Source: Nautilus pompilius (lineage: Eukaryota > Mollusca > Cephalopoda > Nautilida > Nautilidae). Taken from it: DNA of 64,000 nt. Under the pieces are notes generated by a model. The model did no database searches and had not been told where the DNA came from. It saw only the letters and a program-made list of their open reading frames with translations. Shown here one piece after another: positions 1-12,269 of this stretch. Location of the stretch: the NCBI GenBank assembly GCA_018389105.1, contig JACATO010000648.1:1798001-1862000 (forward strand), written 5' to 3'. The number at the start of each line of letters is the position of its first letter. Positions within the stretch are counted from its first letter, which is position 1. Both the position numbers and the translations under genes were made by a program.

Positions 1-169
1 GAACGACTGGGCTGGCGGAGAAAGAGCGAGAAGAAACCAAGCCGAGGAGGTACACCAAACCAAGCTGAACAAGAATGAAAGCCAGGCCCACAGCCTCGGC
101 AGTCCAGCAGGCTGCCCTCGTACAAACAAGTGTAACAGACATTATTTAAGTTGTACGTACGTGAACCAG
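1..169. other. GC-richer left edge, possible exon end
   Basis: The first 169 bases are much less AT-rich than what follows and contain several CpGs. On the plus strand one frame is open from base 2 through base 169, where it meets a donor-like CAG|GTGAAA. All three minus-strand frames are also open over most of this stretch, so openness says little about strand or coding. It could be the 3' part of an exon cut by the window edge, a UTR, or an old repeat. I do not recognise the predicted peptide. Confidence 0.2.
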
Positions 170-735
170 GTGAAAACTAATATTAAAAAATGATTAATGC
201 TCAACTTAAGACAAAATTTTAAACAATCCCTGAATTTTTATCAATATAAAATAACTGGAATGTCTTTTTTAAATTGTATTTTATAGAGATTTTATCAACA
301 AAGGATAATTTCATTTTAACCTGATAATTAGTTAGGTTGTTTTTTTTAAAAGGTAATTAAGGTGTAAAAGAGGGATAGAGAAAAGTATAGTTAACTTGGT
401 AACAAAAAAAACAGAACACTTAGAATTGTATAAAAAATGGTAAATAATACTAAAAAATAAACCAAAAAAGAATTCTCAATAACTGAAATAAGAGAAAATA
501 TACTGATGTATAACCTGATGATGACTGGGACAATAATGAAGAAACAACAAGTGATTTAAGGAAGCTGGTTCTAGCTTCAGAAAGGTGCAATAATCCCAGT
601 TTTCAAGCCTGTTTTTGTTTCATGTTTTATCTTGCATTATATTCTTCAAGTTAAATAAAAACAAAAGTTTGAGCCAGGTTGTAGAATACATGAAGCATTA
701 TAAAAACTTAAATGTTTGAGTTTTTTCCTCTTTTT
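170..735. other. AT-rich noncoding stretch
   Basis: No open frame, repeat or RNA gene is supported here. The sequence is dominated by A and T runs, as in intron or intergenic DNA. Confidence 0.6.
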
Positions 736-799
736 GAGAGAGAGAGAAAGATGACGTCGGTACATAGAGAGATAGATAGATATGACGTCAGGATGTCGG

Positions 800-851
<52 letters not shown>

Positions 852-868
852 TGGAGAGGCGAGGAGAT

Positions 869-900
<32 letters not shown>

Positions 901-954
901 TGGAGATGGAGATAGAGAGAGAGAGAGAGAGAAAGAGATGGAGATAGAGAGATG

Positions 955-988
<34 letters not shown>

Positions 989-1586
989 ATGGAGAGAGAG
1001 AGAGAGAGAGAATGGAGATAGAGAGATGGAGAGAGAGAGAGAGAGAGAGATGGAGAGAGGTGGAGATAGATGGAGAGAGAGAGATGGAGATAGAGAGAGA
1101 GAGAGAGAGAGAGAAAGAGATGGAGATAGAGAGATGAGAGAGAGAGAGAGAGAGAGGATAGAGAGAGAGAGGAGAGAGATAGAGAGAGAAAGAGATGGAG
1201 ATAGAGAGAAGAGAGAGAGAGAGAAGAGAGATGGAGAGAGAGATGGAGATAGAGAGAAGAGATGGAGAGAGAGATGGAGAGAGGTGGAGATAGATGGAGA
1301 GAGATAGAGAGAGAGAGAGAAAGAGATGGAGAGAGATAGAGAGAGAGAGAGATGGAGAGAGAGAGAGAGCGAGAGATGGAGAGAGATGGAGAGAGATGGA
1401 GATGAGAGAGAGAGAGAGAGAGATGGAGAGAGAGAGAGAGAGAGAGAGAGAAGAGATGGAGAGAGAGAGATGGAGAGAGAGAGATGGAGAGAGATGGAGA
1501 GAGAGAGCGAGAGAGAGAGATGGAGAGAGAGAGGAGATGAGAGATGGAGAGAGGTGGAGATAGATGGAGAGAGATAGAGAGAGATC

Positions 1587-1627
<41 letters not shown>

Positions 1628-1660
1628 TGGAGAGAGATGGAGAGAGAGAGAGATGGAGAG
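736..1660. repeat. Long imperfect GA/GGAGAT microsatellite array
   Basis: About 925 bases of nearly pure purine on the plus strand: GA dinucleotides interrupted by GATGGA, GATAGA and GAGGA variants. Long apparent reading frames on both strands (Arg-Glu rich on plus, Ser-Leu rich on minus) are artefacts of the dinucleotide repeat and should not be annotated as genes. The uninterrupted purine strand could form triplex (H-DNA) structures. The left part contains the non-GA module at 750-806. Confidence 0.95.
750..806 (+). repeat. TGACGTCA-bearing module in GA array, copy 1
   Basis: A non-microsatellite core of about 57 bases lies inside the GA array. It reads GATGACGTCGGTACA, then a GA/GATA spacer, then ATGACGTCAGGATGTCGGTACA, so the GTCGGTACA block occurs twice. 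TGACGTCA at 783-790 is the perfect palindromic CRE, the known binding site of CREB/ATF bZIP factors. Two closely related copies occur at 37034-37088 and 37118-37172, also inside GA repeats, which suggests the module and its flanking GA travel together. Regulatory function is inference only. Confidence 0.75.
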
Positions 1661-3176
1661 ACATCCATGAGCATCACACGAGCTTGGTTTTTCCGGTGAC
1701 CGACTTGTATACTAACCCTAACCCTGACTCTCACTGACTACAAGTGAAATTCCATAATAACCATTTTAATTTCCACCGAAAAAGAGACATCTAAATCTCT
1801 AGAGATATCACTCTTTTTTTTCTTCCTTTGATATCTTTTTTTAAAATTTAAACAAATCAAAAAAAAAAAAAAAGTTTTTCTAAGTAAAAATCAAGTCCTT
1901 TATTTTAAAATTTGTTGAATTCAATATTTTATTTTTTTTTCTTTTCAACAAAACAAAAAAACTTGCAAAGTTTTTGCTCCAACTGGAGAACACAGAACCC
2001 GGAATGCTGCAAGCCCAAACATGGTCAAGGGGAAACTACTCTTTACACACACACACACACACACCCTTTTCCCCTCTTACTACAGCAAAGAAATAAAATA
2101 AAAATAAGAAAATGAAAATACTGTTAAAATCAAGCGAAATATCTGAACAAAACCAGTCGTAAACAACATAATTATGCATTTAAGAAAAACAAATTCACTA
2201 ATAAGCAACACATTTAAGGAAAAAAATTCGTGTGCTAGACTTCTGTTTTGCATGTATGAAGGCAGGGATTGGGAAGGAAGTAGACGGGGGAAGCTAAGTG
2301 GTTTTTAAACAGTCAAAATCAAAGGTGGACAGGTGATGAAGCTGCTCACAAAGCAGACGAGAAATTACTTGTATGTACAATAAGTGCAGAATGTGGCTGA
2401 AAAACCTCTCTGCTATAAACTATAGCACTTCTATCACTATTACATACAAACATAATGAATGTGTGTGTGTGTGTTGCTGTACAAAAATCTTGGGCACCTT
2501 GAAAATCGCTAACGCTTGTTCAGTTTCCTTCCAGAATAATAACTGAAAGAAAACAGCAAAGATGCCAGTTGCTAATAGACATAAAATTACTATTCCTCCA
2601 CGAACAACTAAAATCCAATGCAAAATAAGTAGTGTAACCGGAATTCCAATACACCATTCAAGAAATTTAAAGATATCGGTTCAGTTTTCTGATAGGAAAA
2701 GTTGTGGGAAACTCAGAAACTTATCTACAAAAACAGGTGGACAGAACCTGAAAATAAGTTATGAGGGAAAGAATAACATGCAAAAGGGAGAAAAAGATCA
2801 ACACCTGACAAGACCTTCAGGAGGTCCGGTTCACAGTTATACGGTACAAAGATCTTTGAGGGAAAGTGGACTTAAAAAAGACAAGAAGCCCATTTTTAAG
2901 TAAAGGGAATGAGACTAAGTAACCAAAGTATTCTACCCAGCACCAAAACTGGACTCAAGAACAATGGAACAAAAACCCATCAGTCAGACGAACCAAAGGT
3001 TGAAGTTTCCAGGTCTAAAAGAAAAGAAGTAAGGAGAAGAGTTGAAGAGCATAAGGAAATAAGTCTGCAGCCTAGAGTACAGCACGGAGGCTCCATTCTG
3101 GCTGGAGGGGGTGACAGAGTTAATAAGAATAAAAGGAAATACGGATGCAGCCAAGTACAAACAGATTCTTACTTAC
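1661..3176. other. AT-rich DNA with small CA and GT microsatellites
   Basis: This stretch contains an (AC)n run at 2045-2064 and a (GT)n run at 2461-2475. Two lysine-rich plus-strand frames (2562-2903 and 2909-3304) lie in different phases and have no recognisable domain. I treat them as chance frames in A-rich DNA. Confidence 0.55.
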
Positions 3177-3268
3177 CACGCTATTCCTTCAGCATTTGGT
3201 CGCATTCCCATTTCAACCTGACAACCATCCAAAACATCCTGCCAGGGTTGCCAAACTTTCTCCCAACA
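3177..3268 (-). other. Candidate small exon, minus strand
   Basis: On the minus strand a pyrimidine tract ending CTCTCCTCCTAG is followed by 92 bases open in one frame, then a consensus donor G|GTAAGTAAG. The frame begins on a codon boundary and ends with two bases of a split codon. It would encode a Trp-rich peptide containing WEKVWQPWQDVLDG. About 80 bases further on, a second strong acceptor (CTCTGTCACCCCCTCCAG) opens a segment in compatible phase. I recognise no family. Both splice signals are good, but the segment is short enough to be chance. Confidence 0.3.
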
Positions 3269-6200
3269 CTAGGAGGAGAGTGGAGTGGTAGATTTGTAGA
3301 GTAGCCTCCACAAAGCCCTAACCTTAGTGTTACTGACCAACCACTTACACCAAATAGAGAATGAGCACCACCCAGAATCCAAGGATGAACTCTGAGCAGT
3401 TTTCTTTATTTTCTGTTTATTGTTGTCAGTAGCTACCCTGAAATCCTCAACAAAGAGGAGTGGATTTCCCGCCCACCTTGCGGTTTCAGAGAGGTGTTTT
3501 ACTAGATTGCCTACTGATGACAAACCAGAAAGCTGCATCCAAGCGACGCTCAGCAGTTCGTCCAAAGACAGACAGGTAACGGGCAACAGCCGTGCTTAGC
3601 AATATTTAAAGTAAGTTCTGGTTTTCTGTATCTTCAGAAGAATTTAATGAAAAGAAAACATGGTATTTTGAATTAAAATTAATGATTATTTTTAATCCTT
3701 ATTAGAATTATTATACATGTGTTCAAACCCCGAAAAACAAGGAATGGCATCATATGACACGGGTGGAATTATGGATCAGCATCGTACACAAATCCAACAC
3801 ATCCGATGATGCCATTGGATAAGCAAAAGGTTCCAAAGCCAAATTTTCCTTGTTTTTTTTCTGTGCAGTATGAACATCTGTTGCCAAGAACAAACAGTTT
3901 AACTGAAACAGATCAGTAGGTATAGAGACTACACTTCAGGAATGATGGATGGAAGCCTTTTATAGCTCAGCTGGAAGTTGCAGGCAGCACTAGAGATAAC
4001 CAGGCAGAAGAGGGGGGGGGGAAACCTTGTGTTAACAGCTCAGTATCAGAACTGTTCCAGTGTGTATAACAAAGGAAGGTGTTTCACTGCATCTAGTCAG
4101 CATAAGACAGAGTTCAGATGAATTAAGTTACAGAAAGCCGACTAAATGGCACTGTCACATGCGTCAGAAATTCCTACCACCACTTACTCGGTGTTAGCAG
4201 ATTTGATGTTTACAGTTACAATTTTAATTAGCCATTTGCTAATGGAAAGAGCTGAGATTACTTGCTATCTGCATGAATGAGTTGGACAGTGGCGGAGCCT
4301 TGGTATCAGCTGATATGAGCATACTTTCGCAATCAGTCCTTGATTTCTTAAAGCAGAACAAAATTAACGCGCTTGACTGACTAGGAAAATCTCAACCTTT
4401 TCAAGCGCATTTAGAAGTGGAGCTAGGCAATGAATTTACCTGTGTATTGCCTGTCATACCGGTACTGATTTGTTTGGAATCCAGAAGTCATCATTTATTT
4501 CTCAGGGATGTGGGTGTCAAATAATTAACTATGCTGTCATAGATATCCATTCATGGTAAAACTGTACATTTGCCAATTATCATAAACAACACAATCAAGT
4601 GCTATTATGGTATTGTTTTTGTTTTTTTTAAATATTTTCTAGTTTGAGTTTTTTTTTAAAAAGTAGATTTTATGCACCAACATTTTTTAGAAGCCAATAA
4701 TAGTTGATAATCTCCTTTCTTTTAGAAGAGTGTGGACATGTCCATTGACCTTATGAAAAACTGCGAGTTTATAGTGAACAAATAAACAATAAAAATTATA
4801 GCATTTCCTTTGTTGTTCTGCCTTTGAGATTTAAAAACCATCATTACAATCCAGTTTCTGCAGCATGACAATGCTTTCTGCCATCATAGCATATTTCTAA
4901 ACACATTCCACAAAAAAAATGTCTCCTCGTCCCAACACCTCTTCACAAAGCCACAAAAGGTCTGATGGGAAGGGAAAGATGGAGGTAGCTTAAATTCCTA
5001 TCGTCTATGTGTCTATTTTGAAATGCAAAACCATTAAAGTAATTGTGAATTAAAACAAACCAAAACCAATATGTAAAAAAAAACAAGAAGTCATCATACC
5101 CAAATATTCTGACTAAAAAGGAAAAGCCACATTATCATCATCAACCATTTAGATGCAAATGCAAACCTATGCAAAGAGGAAAACTAAATAAAATGAATAA
5201 AGCGTATGATTTTTTATAAACTTCCCAACCCAAGAACTACCTTCTAAATTAGTACAGAACAACATTTACTTGAACTCTTCTACACTTTGTTTATCCTTAT
5301 TAAATCCCAACGTGACGACAAGCACATCATTACTCACAAATTCTCAAGAGATAAACTAGAAAAAATCAAGGTCATCCCCTGATGTAAACCAAAACTGTTC
5401 CTACCACTTAGTAAATCAAACTGTTTTGGCTTATGCCACAGGCTGCACTGCTATCAGACTACATAAATATATATTTTGATACAAACCGAGTGACTGACAC
5501 AAGCAGGCTGTGGAGACGGAAAGGAGAGGCACTGATGGAAGTCCCTTTTTTGAACCATCTCTAATCTGCCACAGCATAGATCCGTGAGACTATGAATGAT
5601 ACCACATAGATGAAGCAATAAAAATTGAATAAACATCCCTAAATCTAAAGTAAGTTGTATGTTCAGGTTTTTCATATTACCAACCGGAGAAAATAATTAA
5701 CTAAAGAATCAACATTAATGACATGTTTTTCTTCAATTTCAAGATTTAGTTTCAATATCCAAGGTCCAATATATAGACACAGGTATAATTATCTACTAAA
5801 GGTATAGTGACTAACTGCAAAATCAGTGGAAAATTTTAAAAACTTTCAAGCTGTCTAGAATTTAGCCGGCAATGACTAACACACAGTCAGCTGATTGTAC
5901 ACTGACTTCATTTCAACCAATGGCAAGCCATGACTACAACTTCACCATATTGTCTTATACACTGGCTTGCGTCAGCTGAGAAAGGAGCCTGACTTGAAAT
6001 TTTAAAAGGAATAACAAAATCCATGCAGATTTGGATATAGTTATGCCCCCCAATTATATATATATACATATATATCAACTGAGCTGAGCCTCTTTACCTC
6101 ACCAAAGAACAATGAAATTAAACCCATAAAAACTTTGCATGTGATTTTTCTTTTGTTTCAAAATAAAATTATCTCCCCTTTCAGGATGAGATGAATTAAG

Positions 6201-6545
6201 CCACCAATAGGAACCAGATTTTCTCACTTCACCAAATGCTAAAGAAGAAAACAAAACAAGTAATTATATAGAAATACAGAATATAAATAAACAATGTTTA
6301 AAACTTGGCGGAGAAGACTGATGCAATTTATATAAAAATCAGCCCTATGGCATTATTTTGTAGAGATATTATCTTCAGCAAAACAAGTAATTTTTCATCA
6401 TCACCACCACATATACAAAGAAGCTCAGTTTTGCATTATTTTTCCTTCCTGATACATCTTGGCAGGTACTCGCTGCATGAGCCTCATTCTTCTCATGGAC
6501 CCCAGAGGCAAAATGTGGCCCTGCAAATTGGCCATCCATCAATAC
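3269..6545. other. Mixed-complexity noncoding stretch
   Basis: Base composition is a little more balanced than elsewhere between 3.3 and 4.5 kb. Several short splice-like, frame-open pieces occur on both strands (for example 3430-3575 on plus and about 3775-3901 on minus), but none can be preferred. TCAGCTGA palindromes lie at 4306, 5887 and 5972. No gene is supported. Confidence 0.5.
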
Positions 6546-6635
6546 CTGATTGATTGCTGGTTGTAGCTAAAATTGGCGGCTTCACTTGGATTTTGCCAGA
6601 AGAGCCAATTAACTGCCATTTCACAGGGAATGAGT
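6546..6635 (-). other. Candidate 90-base exon, minus strand
   Basis: A strong minus-strand acceptor (a run of eleven T followed by ATGCCAG) precedes 90 bases that end at a donor CAG|GTATTG. Two of the three frames are open across the segment. One contains FPVKWQLIGSSGKIQVKPP, the other CEMAVNWLFWQNPSEAANF. The open double frame makes the correct phase undecidable, and neither peptide belongs to a family I know. It could be a real internal exon of a minus-strand gene or a chance pairing of splice-like sites. Confidence 0.28.
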
Positions 6636-8027
6636 CTGGCATAAAAAAAAAAAGGAAAATATATAAATGTACTGCAGTCATCCTCATTACAAAGAGAGGA
6701 GAATATATGTTTTCTATAAGTAACTGAAAATATGGAAAGTCTACCCGACCTTTGACATATAAGTTGTAAATCATCCATAATTCTTTTCTTGTGATATTAT
6801 TCAGCAGAACCAAGCATAATCTGGATAAAGAGATACCGCTCACACCTTACCTAATTTCATACCATAACGAATATGTTAATAAATCTTGTGAAATCGTTTC
6901 ATCAGCAATCAACTTTCATTTTTGTTTTTCAAGTTTAGTATACAAGCAAAATGGCTGCCATTGTTGTATGCATACCAAATCTTTCATTCCAGCTTAGCAA
7001 GAAATGATCTATGTCTATGATGTTGCCCAAATGAAGTTCATAATTTTCTAACTAATTTACAAGTACAAATTACTCAGGTGAATCTACAGGATATGGTGTT
7101 GTTGACTGACACTGCCTACTTCTGTGTAATTAGATAATCATCTGACCACACCTAATGATAAATATTGTAATATGTAGAGTGTGTATAAAGAATTTAAAGC
7201 ATTACTTTCCTTATTATCTGTCCAAATAAAATGGAAAAAAGAGACTTATTGAACCAGAAATTACAATGTCAATAAAAAAATATTATCAGCATCATTATTT
7301 TAAATCTAGAGTAAAATTTTATTTTTTGTTTTCTCTTAAGGCTAAATTTATCACTCTAGAAATGGCAGAAAGATGTATTTGGTTTTTGCTCATTCAAAGA
7401 TAATTTTTGCTACATTTTGGAAATTAAAGGGAAAAAATGCCAACTTCGAAGATGGAGGTAATGACAGCTAGAAAGTTTTTTTTTTTTAACCCTTTTTCTA
7501 TATATTGCTCTTAATGATGGAGGGAAAAACACAAAAATAAAGTGGAATTAAAAGTACTCTGAATGGAAATTAATAGAAAGAAGTTACCCTTTTATGAAAC
7601 CTGCAAGAACTTTGGAAAGACCAATATATACAACACCACTCTGACATCCATAAAAGTTGTTCTTTTTTAAAAATGAAACCTTTAATAACAAAGTAAGAAC
7701 AAAGAGGGGAATCTTCCACTCTTATATAATTTTTCAATGTTCCTTGCTGCTATCATCAACCAGCACACTGAAAGTTAGGTGACATTTTTCAAACAAACAG
7801 AAAGTAGTTAATGTTTGAGTATTAGGAAACATGTCTAGACAACAGGAGATAAAAACAATCTAAAGAAGTACGTAAAATGCAGACCAATGTGATTGTGAAG
7901 CATCAAAGTGCTCCGATGAACAGCCCTTTGGCGACAGACAATGTAGGAAAATCCAAGAATGATGCGACAGTTTGACAAACTTCAAAAGTATGGCTTTCCC
8001 CTTTGACACCCCATTTCTTTTGAACAG
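6636..8027. other. AT-rich noncoding stretch
   Basis: Nothing beyond A and T homopolymer runs and short chance frames is visible. Confidence 0.6.
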
Positions 8028-8192
8028 GAAGAGCAGGCATTTAAACTGCCAGGAAGATGGCGACTAAAACAAAACAAAAGGGCTACTTTGGCCGACAGTC
8101 ACTTTCAGATTACCAAAGAGTCACAGTGGTTGGTGGACAGGAAAGAGCAACAAGAGGAAGCAGTGTTTAAGGATCTACACCAGACCAACTTG
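8028..8192 (+). other. Candidate exon, plus strand
   Basis: A plus-strand pyrimidine tract ending TTTCTTTTGAACAG is followed by 165 bases (55 codons) without a stop, ending at TTG|GTAATG. The frame runs from codon boundary to codon boundary. The peptide is charged and Gln/Lys/Glu rich, including QWLVDRKEQQEEAVFKDLHQ, which could form an amphipathic helix. No named family is recognised. The purine bias of this strand alone can lower stop frequency, so chance is a real alternative. The donor is weak at positions -1 and -2. Confidence 0.28.
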
Positions 8193-11100
8193 GTAATGAC
8201 AACAGATGACATTATGATGACAGTACCATTATAAAACAATTAGTCTAGAAACCATCCAGTGTTAAATCAATCAATTGACCCCTCCAAGTTCCTTTCTAAA
8301 TTTAACTTCAAATATTTAACAAAATGGAAATTGTCTTTAAATTTAAAATTTTGCTATAGAAAAACAGCTGTGTTAATTCAGTTAGATGATCCTTTGCACT
8401 TTAGCAAGAATCATTAGCTAAAACAGAGTTTAGGCGGTATTCTTGATAATCTAAAATTTACTTCCTCCTTCCCATGCATACTTGTTGGGTGGGTCATTAC
8501 CATAGCATGGGATGTGCTCATTGCAGTGGCGATTATTCTGTTGTTTCAAGTGTTCACAGAAAAACAGGTGCAAGGGCTTGTGTTTAGCCACACTCTCAGA
8601 AAAGATGCTTATATCTCAGCTGCAAAAAGTCCGAAGTCTTCAGATCTTTGGTAATGTAAACGCGATAACACTATAGAAACTGACCAATTAGAATTGGAGC
8701 TTGTATTAATAATGTAACACATTTGACTGACAATCATACCAAAAGTTAATAATATGTGAATAGATTAATATAAGTAGTTCACTATTGGGCATAGCAAATA
8801 ATCCATCAATTTTTTGGGAAACAACAACAAAAGATAATTCTAAGTTCAGCACTAGACAAGGGAGACAATCATACACATAAAATACACAAACAATTATCTC
8901 CCATGGCCCATTAAAAACAAATAAAGTTAATAACTTTTATACATTTATATAAGTTATTTAATCCACAAATAATAATTTATTAAACTCTAATAAAGCAACA
9001 ATTGTAATGAGATGGTTTCTTATTTGTTATCAGTCTACCTCAACACTTATAAGCCGATGTACATTTCTGACAGAAAGTCTAGCAGATGCCGCAAAGATAG
9101 TAGAAAACCACCGCTGGACTCGGGAGATAAACTGCAACAAATAGATACAGCCAAAATCTATGTAAATGTTTGAGCTTTATGCTAAGGAACAAAAAGAAAA
9201 TAAAATAAAAACTATTGCATTTTTCTAGATCTACTGTGATGCTGTTTCGTCTTTGTACTCTGGGGCGGTGGAGCACTTCTATTACTAGAGAGAAATGTTG
9301 ACTGATCAGGAGGATAAAAACATCAGAAAAAAAGACAGATATCAGTTTCTGAATCAAATGGATTTTGACCAACAATATTATTTTTTTCAGGATCTCTTCA
9401 AAACATGACATCGTTACACTTGACTCAGATGTTATTTCACAGAAGCTCTGTAACAGTATTCTGAATATATTTATTACATATTTCCATCACTAAAACTGTC
9501 TCGAGCTGCGTACAAGAAAAAGCAACCACTCAGTCAAAGCCAAACAGAACGAACAAATATACAGAACTGGAACGTCCAGCACTTTGAAAAGCTAGGATAA
9601 ATTGTTTTATTTATTTACTGAATTAATTTATTATTTAGAATAATTGAAATGCATTTAAAAGGTGAAAGAACAAGTTCTCTTGTAATTTATTCTTACATTT
9701 CTCGTTTCTTTTCTTGAACAGTTTTGAAAAAAAAAAAATATAATTGATGTTTAAAGAAAAAAACAACCGAGTTTAGCTGGCATTTTAAAAACTATGAAAA
9801 AAATTAAAGATAATTTGACCATTAACAGCACATTTTTAGATGAAAAAGAAATCAAGCTGTAGTAATGTAATATATGTATAAAATTTTGTTATTTAATATT
9901 ATTTTTTATCAAATAGGATCATCTTCATAATGTACTGCTGTAATCTCTCTCATTGTTGTTTTATTTCTTATCTGTATCACAACTACTTTCTAGTGAAGAC
10001 GCACATCATAGTCCAGAGAACGCAGGAGGTACTTTACATCAAAAGCTTCCCTTGTTTTTCCTTCACCAACATAAAAACCCTAAAGCCAAGAGAGAAACAG
10101 TCAAACATTCAGTATTTGCTCATTATGGAGTCTTTTAAAATCATATATATATTTATGAAGGGGCTTTAAAAAAATGTCAGACTATTATTGCATAAATTTA
10201 AAGACTTTATGGAAAAATACGCTGCATTTGTTTAAAAGTGAAAGTTGTATAATAATTATTCAATAGGTTATACATATAATGCTTTTCTTGGAATATAGTC
10301 TCAGCCAATTAGAGAATGAGTTCACACATCACATGATCCCAACATAAAAAAAATGGATGTTTAGCAGATATTAATGAATAGAATATTTCAAATGCTGAAC
10401 TTGAGTACGAAAAATCAAGCACAGATAAACAAGGCAAAGGTAAGTACTAAACACAGGAATGGCTTTTTGTAAACAAAAAATATATACATATTTTAAAAAA
10501 AGAGGTTGTGTCATACTATCTTGATTTGAAAATAATGTTCATAGTCTGGCAACATCTACCAAATATGTTCTCATCCCTAACCCTGCTACTGACTGAGTCA
10601 TTGAGGATATTAACTCTATACTTCCATTATGAACTGGCTTAATTTTGTTGTTGCTTTACTGACGACACAAGGTAAATACTTAACGAGTTACTGAGATAGG
10701 GTTAAGTTTTTTTAGACTTTAGCTGTTTACGGCTGTTTGTCTGGTTTATTTTCACCTGAAAGTGATAACCATCAAAGTGAAGGTAACTACTTATGGCAGA
10801 ATAGCAGTTGCAAATAAAAACATGGACTTTATTCTTCTTCTTTTTTTAAAATTTTCAAAAATCATCAAGAAACTCTGTGCAGCAGGAAAAAAAAACAACA
10901 ACACAAATTATAAACAGAGCATAAAATTACTGCTTTTATTTATGAAGTGTTAAGACAAAAATTAGCAAATAAGAGTAAATTTTGATTTCAATCAGTCATC
11001 TGTCTATATAACCAGTTCCTTGGCATCAGATTCTAGAGGCAAAAAAACTATGGCTATAACCATGTATGTTACCTTATTTATTGCTCAGAATGTCTTCAAA

Positions 11101-11215
11101 AAAGTGATGTTTGTCAAGTGATTTATCTCTCTCTTTTTTTTTTCGGGCTGGGGGAGGGGGAGGAGTTGCCTGCCCTTTAATAAAACGTGAGCCGACATGA
11201 TTCACCAATCAATCG
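8193..11215. other. AT-rich noncoding stretch
   Basis: Intron-like AT-rich DNA with A/T homopolymers. Short Phe/Ile/Leu-rich frames on both strands look like composition effects. No repeat family or RNA gene is visible. Confidence 0.6.
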
Positions 11216-11292
11216 CTACAGCGACTCATTCTGCTCACGGTGAAGAAGTGCCAATGGTTTGAGACCTGAAATCGCCACCTGACTAGTATCTA
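11216..11292 (-). other. Candidate terminal exon, minus strand
   Basis: A minus-strand acceptor with a textbook tract (TTGTTTCTTGTTTCTACAG) is followed by two bases and then 24 open codons and a TAG stop. The encoded tail is DTSQVAISGLKPLALLHREQ followed by NESL. A CACC|GTGAGC within it could alternatively act as a donor. The short stretch is better balanced in composition than its AT-rich flanks. I do not recognise the protein and cannot link it with certainty to the other minus-strand candidates. Confidence 0.3.
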
Positions 11293-12269
11293 CTGTAGAA
11301 ACAAGAAACAATGAATTAACGTGTCGTTTGTTTTGCTCTAATGCAGAGATGTTGCATTTTTAGAAATTCAATGACACAACCATTTTTCTTTTTTAGTTTC
11401 AATGTGTCAAGAAATTTCAGCTTTATGTTAATAGAATTAATTAATTTTTAGAAATCAAGCTCAGATGTCTTGTGCACAATACTGGTATTAGACCAACAGA
11501 ATTTCAAGAAATCCTTCAACATCTGATTAAAACACAAAGATTTTGTTTTTCTTTTAAATACTTAATAATTAAAGGGAAAATATAGAGAAAAAGAACTATA
11601 AACCTGGGGTTTCAATCAGTACAAGATAAAACCATTCCATTGAAATAACCCAATCTATTAAACAATCTATAACTGCACACTATTTTAAGTAATGAAAATC
11701 TACAATTTAAAGGGAAATAGAGGAGAAATTACAGACCTGAATCTTCAGACAAAATTCTCAATCTATTTCCTACTTCTAACAGCCTTTGGAAAAATATCAA
11801 AGCTGCAAGAACACTTAGGCAAAAAAAAAAAAAAAAGAAGAAATTTGTTGTGTTTTCATCTGCAAAGTTTGAGCCTGAGGGCAATTCAAACATTTCTAAG
11901 TGTACAGGAGGAATGGGAAGAAGTATTCGGAGAATACACGGAACAGATTATGCTAATTTCCTGGGAGTACAGAACAAAGGCGTCGTTAATGACAGAACTG
12001 AACTCTCTTGCTCCTTCCATCAATGATCAATGATTCAGATTTGAATTTATTGTCCTTTCTCCTTCTCTCCCCCTCCCCAAACATCACTTTCATAAACAAA
12101 CTAAAACAAAAGCTGTGCACAAACAGGAAATTAGAACTGGTGTAATGTTCGTAAATCTAACTGAAAAAAAGTTTATGGCAATAATAAGTGTCCGGAGGGG
12201 AGGGGGGGGGGAGAGAAGAGGGGTGGTTAAAGGAGGGGGGGGGAGAGGAAAGAAAAATTCCCTAATTCT
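11293..12269. other. AT-rich noncoding stretch with G runs
   Basis: Nothing gene-like is supported. G-rich runs (GGGGAGGGGGGGGG type) near 12192-12244 are low-complexity sequence. Confidence 0.55.

Noticed and set aside
1710..1727. CTAACCCTAACCC, telomere-like
   Set aside because: Only two units, and similar single units recur at 48214 and 56901. Too short for an interstitial telomere.
646..1734. Very long Ser/Leu-rich and Arg/Glu-rich reading frames
   Set aside because: They are the six-frame shadow of a GA dinucleotide array, which has no stops in several frames.
2420..2680. Hydrophobic minus-strand frame resembling membrane helices
   Set aside because: T-rich strands give Phe/Leu/Ile-rich peptides by chance. 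A stop lies just inside the only good acceptor.
2562..3304. Two adjacent lysine-rich plus frames of 113 and 131 codons
   Set aside because: They are out of phase with each other, have no domain, reflect A-rich composition, and overlap a better splice-flanked minus segment.
3430..3575. Plus-strand segment between CAG acceptor and CAG|GTAACG donor
   Set aside because: The minus strand is also open for over 100 codons here. Strand and frame cannot be decided.
3775..3901. Minus-strand segment after a TTTCAG acceptor with two open frames
   Set aside because: Both frames are short and end in stops. Joining them to the 4.4-kb piece is possible in more than one phase, so it is not informative.
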